Below, piece by piece: positions 57,997 to 64,000 of a DNA stretch of 64,000 nt. The stretch is from positions 372,001 through 436,000 of the forward strand of contig OX637620.1 of NCBI GenBank assembly GCA_951802195.1. The letters are read 5' to 3'. The notes under the pieces were generated by a model, which was not told where the DNA came from, searched no databases, and worked only from the letters and a program-made list of their open reading frames with translations. How positions within the stretch are numbered: the stretch's first letter is position 1; the number at the start of each line of letters is the position of its first letter. The DNA comes from Tausonia pullulans. Taxonomy: Eukaryota; Basidiomycota; Tremellomycetes; Cystofilobasidiales; Mrakiaceae. The position numbers and the translations under genes were made by a program.

Positions 57997-58100
57997 GCCC
58001 TGCTAGCTCAATCGGTAGAGCGTCAGACTCTTAAAGCAGGTGCTCAACTCATCTTCAAACGGTGATCTGAAGGTTGGGGGTTCGACCCCCCCGTGGGGCT
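57997..58100 (+). tRNA. tRNA-Lys (anticodon CTT) with a 31-base intron
   Basis: Full cloverleaf can be drawn. Acceptor GCCCTGC (57997-58003) pairs with GTGGGGC (58093-58099) with two G-U pairs. D arm GCTC/GAGC; anticodon stem TCAGA/TCTGA; loop CTCTTAA with anticodon CTT at 58030-58032. The intron runs 58034-58064, one base 3' of the anticodon, the standard eukaryotic site. T arm is GGGGG-TTCGACC-CCCCC (58076-58092). The discriminator base is T. Boxes A (TAGCTCAATCGG) and B (GGTTCGACC-like) needed for Pol III are present. Confidence 0.92.
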
Positions 58101-59238
58101 AACGTTTCATTTTGCCGGATCTCCCGACAAATTCATCTCCTTGCACTCCTTTGGAGCGCGAGACGCTGACGAAGTGCACCTGGGGGTCACTGAGTCCGTG
58201 ACACCCTCATTGGTAGATTGAGTCATCAACTGCGGACACGGGTGAAGGATCATTTCCGCACTCCACCACTTCCGACCTCGTGCTTAACGGCGATTCTCAC
58301 TTCCTGCTGTCTCCTGCACCGGCCTGTGTCTTATCCGGAGAAAGGAACACATCTTGCTGGAATCACGGCCGGCTTGCGCTTCCAACTCTTACCCTCCTCG
58401 CCATCTTACATTTTCATGGCGCTTCGGCCTCGACTGCAACCTGAATACCGACATGGCACCTAACAAACGTCTAACCGGCCCAATTGAGAGTGTGATACAT
58501 CAGGTGGACGAGCATCAGGTGGACGAGAGAATAGGACGAGATGCCTAGTTGTACGGGTCTTAGCGTTTCAAGCGGGTCGAATGGTGGACGACCATGAACA
58601 TGCCGAAGAGCTACGGACATCGTTCACCCCCAACATCCGTACTCATCCCTCATGAGCGGTTCACAAATTCACACCTTCCCAACCGAGGTGCAGCGGCTCT
58701 TCAAAGCCTGGATACAAGCTCCCGGGCAAGTCGTGCTCGTCACGCGCCGCCCTCGACCTTCATTGTACTCTTCGAACAGTAACCAGAGTCTCGAACGAAG
58801 CCCCACAAGTATCTCGACCGTGAGTTTGAGATAGAGATGACTACCGGCCGTGTTCACCTCCTCATATATACTTTGGAGACCCAACGCCGTTGGTCTGTCT
58901 AGCTCGACCGCGTGAGTGCCTAAGCCATCAGTTCAGTGATCTACTCGAGCGTTTCCAGAGGGTCGTATTGCTCATTCAAGGCAATATAGATTTCAGCCGA
59001 ATCATGGTTGGAGGAGATGGGGCCCAGCCCGAGCTCCGCTTGACTGGCCAGTCATCTGCTAAGTCCAGGCGACTTCCCCCTCCCTCCCCCCATCATCGTC
59101 ACTAATCATCTTTAAAATGGCTGCCATTGCTGCTTATACTATCATATTTGTTGAGACACGCTCCGTTATGTCAATGAGCGGTCCGCCCGCACTGGTCGCC
59201 GTTGGAGTAGTTGTCATGCTGCCGCAGAAGTGCCATAG
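58101..59238. other. Gene-free stretch after the tRNA
   Basis: About 1.1 kb with no intact gene. Its 3' portion (about 58970-59238) may hold eroded upstream parts of the RTA1-like remnant, but no motif is clear enough to call. Confidence 0.4.
58498..58527. repeat. Tandem duplication, 2 x 15 bases
   Basis: CATCAGGTGGACGAG occurs twice with no spacer. A simple short duplication; no function implied. Confidence 0.9.
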
Positions 59239-59560
59239 ACACTCACAAGGACATCAAGCCATCTCAGGGTTTCGAGCTCTTTATTGACGAGGACAAACGA
59301 CCTCGGATGATGCCAGATGCCTTTGCCGGCTCAATACTCCTCATCTTCGTTCGTTTTATCTATCGGAGTGAGTGATTGATTCGTGCCCCTGCTGAACCTG
59401 ATTTCACCGGTGCCGACCTAGTCCTCGCTCGCCAGCCATCGAACTCCTCGGCGAATAGGAGGGACCCATCATCAAGAGTCAGACTCTTTTTAACGGCTGC
59501 GATGGTGCACTCTCCGCGGGTACGCTCCAAGACGCTGTTCTTCTTCACGTCACCTGTCAA
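59239..59560 (+). pseudogene. Exon remnant of an RTA1-like (lipid-translocating exporter) membrane protein
   Basis: An exon-like block (59239-59367, AG before, GTGAGT after) reads THKDIKPSQGFELFIDEDKR, then a hydrophobic run ending ILLIFVRFIYR. Splicing to an acceptor near 59432 gives R-TIELLGE. The combination L-I-x-x-R-x-x-Y/F-R-x-x-E resembles the conserved late-membrane segment of RTA1 family proteins. An in-frame TAG follows directly, and the rest of the domain can only be traced in mixed frames (for example TLFFFTSP near 59535). Only a small part of a normal ~300-residue protein is visible, hence pseudogene. The family call rests on one motif and is tentative. Confidence 0.4.
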
Positions 59561-60210
59561 AACTGATCGTTCCCCCCCAATCAGTAGGTCTCCCTCGCTA
59601 TCCACCTCCTCCACCCCCCATGGCTCCTCCCTCAAATTTCTCAACATACCTGTCGCTGCCTGATTCACAGTTCTCAGACGACGATCACTCAAGTCCCCTG
59701 GCTACATGTGGGAGAAGCGGAACGAGTGGGACGAGGGCCACCGGATGTTCAACTCTGTCGACTCTTCTGCCTGAGTCGATACGTTCCTTCTCACTTCCAC
59801 GTGTGCAGCTGTCGAAGCTGGTGATAACGTCCTCCTCTAAGAAGGCTCAGAGATGACCAGGAGAGCGATTGACACCGGGCTGCTCAGTGACGCTCGTTCA
59901 TTGTACAGTTGAGCCAGGTGGTCTCCTACGTGTATGTACCAGTGGGTAGAGGGCTGGCCCGCTCTCGTGAGCCGCTCACCCAAGTCTACGTGTGGATGTA
60001 CAAAGCGAAGGGCCAGTGAATTCCATCATGTCTATAAAAGTTCATCTAAGTGGGTGTTTAATTCTCCTGCTGATGCGGGTTGGATGGCCAGGGAAGAGGC
60101 GAACGAGCTGACAGCGGCTGGATGCACGACCAACCTCGCCTCAGCCCGTTCGTTGTCCTTCAACCGACTTAATCTGCCTTGATACCGCACCTTTCCGTCT
60201 GGCCCAGCCC
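59561..60210. other. Unassigned stretch before the assembly gap
   Basis: About 650 bases with no gene I can support. The last exon(s) of the mitochondrial carrier may reach into 60170-60210 on the minus strand, but I could not find a clear carrier C-terminus there. Confidence 0.4.
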
Positions 60211-60410
60211 NNNNNNNNNNNNNNNNNNNNNNNNNNNNNNNNNNNNNNNNNNNNNNNNNNNNNNNNNNNNNNNNNNNNNNNNNNNNNNNNNNNNNNNNNN
60301 NNNNNNNNNNNNNNNNNNNNNNNNNNNNNNNNNNNNNNNNNNNNNNNNNNNNNNNNNNNNNNNNNNNNNNNNNNNNNNNNNNNNNNNNNNNNNNNNNNNN
60401 NNNNNNNNNN
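60211..60410. other. Assembly gap, 200 N
   Basis: Exactly 200 undetermined bases, a conventional placeholder length, so the real distance is unknown. It removes the 3' part of the mitochondrial carrier gene. Confidence 0.99.
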
Positions 60411-61834
60411 AGAGGCAATGTGATGAGCTTGGAGCCGCAGAGGGAGAGAACGGAGGCAAGGGAAGGAAGACTCACGATAGACGAGCGCCCACGATGACAC
60501 TCCCGCCGCCGAACCGCAGATGAAAGGGATGAGCGACGGCGAGATCGGGAACCAGCTCGGTGGTGGGCCCTGTTCGCCTGAAGGGAGTCGACCGAGTATC
60601 TGCCGGAAGATGTCATACTCGGAGAAGTAGAGCGCCGTTCCGAATGTGTCTCGTACTGGAGAAGGAGAGTGACAGGAACGCGTCAGACAGCGCTAGGAGA
60701 CGCGCCGAACACAAATGAAGCCCAAGATTCACTGGAGTGCGAGACAAAGCCTGAGTAAAGGCCGATGAGACCCTTGGAGGCCACGATGGACTTGACGGAC
60801 GCCCAGCTGCCCAGCGGCGTCGGATTATTGATGCCCATGTCCGCCGCAATCTGGACCTCGAGTTGTCGCCGGATCTGAGATGGGGTGTACACGATAACAG
60901 TGTCAAAGGGCAGAAGGCGCAGGCACGATGGAGAGAGAGAGACGACGCACCTTGACGAGCTCGAAAGGGCCAGAGAGGCCCGTGATGACGCTGCCGGAGA
61001 CGCTTCCGGCAATGAACGAGACAATGCCGACATCGGTCAGGGAGCCGGAGGAGAAGAGCTTGCGGTCGTAGAAAAAGTTCTTGGTTCCCGTGTAGATGGT
61101 GAGCGAGGCCGTTCCTGTATTCGGCGCGTCCGAAAGTAGCCAGCGAGCTGTTCAGTGACGCGTCCGGGTGGGGGGGGGGGGGGAAGACCCTAGAGTGGAG
61201 GCCGAGCGAAAGGCGACAAGGGGAATGGAGGAGAGCGAAAGGACGCATACGCACGGACAACCGCAATCGAGAGCAAGGGAACGGTTGCTCCGCGCCAGAA
61301 GCCCCGGAGGCCCTCTTCCCGGTAGCATTCGGCCGTGACGGCTCGGAAGCCCGAAGAAAGACCCCTGGAGGCCTGCATGTGCGCCTTGATAGTGTCGAGC
61401 TGGAGGCGGAGCGAAGTTGGGGGTTGTCGTCAGTCGCGCGAGGCGGTGACAAGGGAAGGCGCTTCCCCCTCTCCGTCATCCGCGAGAGACAAAGGACACA
61501 CGGGGTATCCGAGCAAGGTGGAGACGAGAGAGGCCGTCGTCGCACTAATCACGACCTTGTTGTCTGAGGAGAGTGGTAAGAGACCGAGAAGGTCAGCAAG
61601 CGTTTCGTCTCAGGGGTGCCGAGGAGAGGGAGGAGAGCAGCCGGCGGCACGCCAGCACTCACTGGACATCTCGTCCCAAATGTGCTTCCGACTGAACCAT
61701 TCCGTCTCTCCTTGGGCCCGGCCTTTGCCGATCCTGTTGAGAGGCAAGCATGGAAAGGATGGTCAGTCTGGCGGCGCGCCAAGTCGTGGTTGCAGAAAAC
61801 GAAGGGGAACGCACCCTTCCGCCGACAAGGCCAT
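60411..61834 (-). CDS. Mitochondrial carrier family (SLC25) protein, C-terminus lost in the gap
   Basis: Inner-membrane metabolite transporter; substrate unknown. I read the start MALSAEGIGKGRAQGETEWF (ATG 61832-61834), then KHIWDEMSNNKVVISATTAS. Repeat 1: LVSTLLGYPLDTIKAHMQAS (PxDxxK motif), ending EGLRGFWRGATVPLLSIAVV. Repeat 2: SFIAGSVSGSVITGLSGPFE leading into LVKIRRQLEVQI (PxExxK), ending GLIGLYSGFVSHSVRDTFGT. Repeat 3 begins SLIPFICGSAAGVSSWALVY at about 60475-60535 with a donor at the exon end; the third Px(D/E)xxK and last helix fall in the gap. At least six exons. The IRRQLE...GLYSGFVSH...DTFGTALYFSEYD pattern is shared with a fungal subfamily I cannot name with certainty. A 14-base poly-G (poly-C on the coding strand) lies in one intron. 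Confidence 0.85.
61170..61183. repeat. Poly-G tract, 14 bases, in a carrier intron
   Basis: An uninterrupted G run on the plus strand (C on the coding strand) inside the intron between the carrier segments SIAVVR and TASLTIY. Confidence 0.9.
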
Positions 61835-62515
61835 CTAAACGAGAGACTATTGCTGGAAGCTGAGGCGCGCGGGCGTCGTCGTGGAGAGGCCGGGGTATAT
61901 GAGCGTGGGAGGGTAGGTGGTTTCGGGATGGGGCGGGGGGGAGGAGGGGGGAGAGTAGAGGATGACGGTTGGACGAGAGAGGCTCCGGTTGGCTCGGCGC
62001 GCCTGTCCCTCTGGCCCCCCGCGCGACGGCCGTGGCGTGTCTTCGGCACTCCGCCATGCAAGCGGTAAATCTCATATGTGCTGCTCGCATCGACTCAAGT
62101 AGAGAGGAGGACAGTCTAACTCTTAAGAGTGGTGCCCAGGAGCATCAGCCTCTTGCGAGGATCCTGGCAGACCTCTCTGGCAACATGTCAGGGACAGGTC
62201 GTTCCAGGGGGAATTTAGAGAGCGCGCGCAAGATTGGGTGGCGTATTGACTCGAAGCAGCCGCCATCCTCCGGAGACACAGGCGGGAAGAATGACTACGC
62301 CAACGGTCCTCCTCCTGTGATTCCTCGTCCAGCCCTCATTGAAACGTTGACCATATTGCGCGCGTCAACGCCACAACCCCCCCCCCCCCCCCCCCCCCCG
62401 ACTCCCCCGGGAGAAGTGTTGAGCGCCCGTTCTGAACCCTCTTTCGCCCCCTCGCAACGTGAGCACTCCGCTCTAATTCTTCTCCTATCTTAGGTCAAAT
62501 CCATGGCATCCCACC
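61835..62515. other. Intergenic region with a poly-C tract
   Basis: About 680 bases between MZM1 (3' end) and the carrier (5' end). It should hold the carrier promoter. Apart from the C23 run at 62377-62399 nothing distinct is seen. Confidence 0.5.
62377..62399. repeat. Poly-C tract, 23 bases
   Basis: The longest of four C/G homopolymers in the window, in intergenic DNA 117 bases beyond the MZM1 stop codon. Confidence 0.9.
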
Positions 62516-63170
62516 TCAAGGCGAAGAAGCCTTGGGCTCGGCGGCAGCAGCAGCAGCAGCGGTCTTGGCCCGCCCGCGATTCGGGAATGACGTCTTCTCC
62601 GTCCGGGGCTTCCGAATCGACGCGTTGTCGCCGAGCTCGGTGTCCGGAGTGATTTTGAGATCTTTGTGGGCGAGAAAGGAGGGAGAGAGGCAAGTGGAGG
62701 CGGTCAGCTCAACCCCTCACGAGACATGCAGCGGACGGGACGGGACGGAAAGCAATCCGTGCGCGAGCGGACGACGAGACAGGTCCGGCAGCGACGTACC
62801 GAAGACCTTCTCCTCCTGGCGCATCTCGCCCTGGACGATGTGCTTCCTGATGAGCGTGGCGACCTCCTTGGCCGTGTTGACCCGCTCCTCAAACACCTTG
62901 GGGTCTGTCTCGACCCGGTGCTCCTCGTACGCCGACCGAAGCTTGGAGTGGGAGACGGAGATCGCCTGGGAGTCGCCTGCATGCAAGCATAATCGGGTCA
63001 GACGGCGGGTCCACCTGCCTGCTCAAGCCCTGGGAGGCAGCGGCAAGACGAGTGGCAGCGCCAAAAGCGACAGGTCGGAGGGACGCACCCTTGAAGACAG
63101 AGTGGCAGGACCGGAGGACCTGGCGGTAGGCTGCCCGGGCGGAAGACTGGAGCGACGGCGAGATGGACAT
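62516..63170 (-). CDS. MZM1: Mitochondrial zinc maintenance protein 1 (Mzm1, LYRM7 family)
   Basis: A matrix LYR-family chaperone that stabilises the Rieske Fe-S protein before insertion into complex III. Three exons. The start MSISPSLQSSARAAYRQVLR contains the LYR-like AYRxxLR motif. After a splice come CHSVFKGDSQAISVSHSKLR, SAYEEHRVETDPKVFEERVN and LIRKHIVQGEMRQEEKVFDL, the conserved Mzm1 body. The last exon reads KITPDTELGDNASIRKPRTE, then a basic stretch with an alanine run and the end EPKASSP, TGA 62516-62518. About 130 residues, as usual for the family, though the Ala-rich tail is longer. It lies head-to-head with eIF3L, 226 bases apart. Confidence 0.9.
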
Positions 63171-63396
63171 CGTGCTGGCGGGTCGAGAGGAAGCCGCGGA
63201 CGAGAGCAAGAGAGAAAAGGAGTGTGTGTGGTGGTGGTCGATGGTGTAGCAGCCAGCCTCTTGCTCTGTCGCGGGTGAGCGCGCTCTGTCGCCCGCCTCG
63301 CGCTCGCTCGCGGGGACTCTTCGACTTTTCTTCGCGCTCCGAACGTCCATCAGCCTTCCCTTTACCCCTTCCCCCCTTCACCTCTCTTCGCCCAGC
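63171..63396. promoter_or_regulatory. Shared divergent promoter region, MZM1 and eIF3L
   Basis: 226 bases between divergent starts, with a CT-rich leader before the eIF3L ATG. No TATA box seen. Confidence 0.5.
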
Positions 63397-64000
63397 ATGG
63401 CCGACCAGTACTATGATGAGGAGATCGAGACCCTCCCGTCCCTCTACCCCCAGGAGGGTCCGTCCACGCTTCGGCCATCCAGCCGCCGCCTCAGCTTCCG
63501 TCGCCCTCCCAGGCGCGCCTTGTCCTGACTCCGTTGTCCCGCCCTTGCCACTCCTCGCTCGCCTTCCTCTCCCAGGCCAGGACAACTTTGTGGGCACTGC
63601 CGAGGACCCCGCTGCCGCCGCGATCCAGGCCCAGCTCCAGCAGCAGATCGCCGCTCAGCAGGCGTTCTCCCAGATTCCCGAGGACGTGCTTCAGGTGCGG
63701 CTTGTCTCGTCGCCCGAACGCGGCCTTCGTGTCGAGGGACGCACTCGTCACTGGCCCCAGGGCCTGACATACGACTCTACTTCCCCCTGGCCTGCAGTTC
63801 ATCGTGAAGCTCCACCGCGCCGTCCAGGAGGGCGACATCCCGGCCATGACCGCCGCGTACGAGCGCGGCTGGAACCAGCTCACGACCCAGCACTACTCCC
63901 AGTCCGAGTGGCCCTCGGACGACCTCATCGCGCCTCTCGTCAACAACGGTGAGTCGTCTAGCAGCCCAGCGAGACCTACCGAGACCCTGCTGACATGCCG
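63397..64000 (+). CDS. EIF3L: Translation initiation factor eIF3 subunit L, 5' part
   Basis: PCI-domain subunit of the eIF3 complex that assists 40S recruitment. The window holds the first three coding exons. Exon 1: MADQYYDEEIETLPSLYPQE (ATG 63397). Exon 2: GQDNFVGTAEDPAAAAIQAQ, a Gln-rich run, then FSQIPEDVLQ. Exon 3: FIVKLHRAVQEGDIPAMTAA, then YERGWNQLTTQHYSQSEWPS and DDLIAPLVNN, ending at a GTGAGT donor at about 63951. The FIVKLHRAV ... YE...NQLT...WP...IAPLV pattern is the conserved N-terminal region of eIF3L. Truncated by the right window edge, not broken. Confidence 0.9.

Noticed and set aside
60613-61545. 310-codon minus-strand open frame
   Set aside because: Wrong frame relative to the carrier motifs; it runs through introns of the mitochondrial carrier gene.
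62532-63278. 248-codon plus-strand open frame
   Set aside because: Antisense shadow of MZM1, whose spliced product is clearly conserved.
1-64000. CRISPR arrays, bacterial operons or prophage-like blocks
   Set aside because: No regularly spaced repeats; genes are intron-bearing and eukaryotic throughout.

Overview
The window is nuclear DNA from a fungus, most likely a GC-rich basidiomycete and plausibly a Pucciniomycotina red-yeast relative. The evidence is dense, closely packed protein genes broken by many short introns (mostly about 50-110 bases, GT...CTGAC...AG), strong C-ending codon preference, and a full set of eukaryotic housekeeping genes (PI4-kinase, Nup133, APC3/Cdc27, OST48, SF3B6, eIF3L). 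The species assignment is inference. All coding spans below include introns, and some splice sites are unverified.

Layout from left to right. A nucleotide-sugar transporter (minus, cut by the left edge) is followed by 2.6 kb without a recognisable gene, then a purine-cytosine permease (plus), NUP133 (minus), COX17 (minus) and the PI4-kinase STT4 (plus, 7.7 kb). After a 1.7 kb gene-poor stretch come a triple-LIM paxillin-like protein (plus), CDC27/APC3 (minus), a broken fucose-permease-type MFS pseudogene (plus), GID4/VID24 (minus), a SART3/Prp24-like U6 snRNP factor (minus), an SSX2IP/Msd1-like coiled-coil protein (plus), an SDR oxidoreductase (plus), a Gef1-type CLC channel (plus) and a PTR2 peptide transporter (plus). 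Next are WBP1/OST48 (minus) and SF3B6/p14 (plus), then two unnamed minus-strand genes (157 and 380 residues). The stretch 57.1-60.2 kb is gene-poor; it holds an intron-bearing tRNA-Lys(CTT), direct repeats and a degraded RTA1-like exon. After a 200-N assembly gap come a mitochondrial carrier (minus), MZM1 (minus) and the 5' end of eIF3L (plus).

There is no operon-like pathway cluster; the genes are ordinary eukaryotic neighbours. Several are head-to-head pairs sharing 170-330 bases (COX17/STT4, SART3/SSX2IP, WBP1/SF3B6, MZM1/eIF3L). The most unusual signals are very small coding exons: a 5-base exon in the nucleotide-sugar transporter and an 11-base exon in PTR2, each restoring both frame and a conserved motif, plus first coding exons of 8 and 9 bases in STT4 and SF3B6. 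Others are an unnamed 157-residue protein carrying a motif that appears to recur in fungal proteins, an unnamed 380-residue protein with three basic/acidic repeats and short hydrophobic-acidic peptide motifs, four long poly-C/G tracts, and two host transporter pseudogenes. I see no CRISPR array, virus-like element or wholly new multi-gene system.
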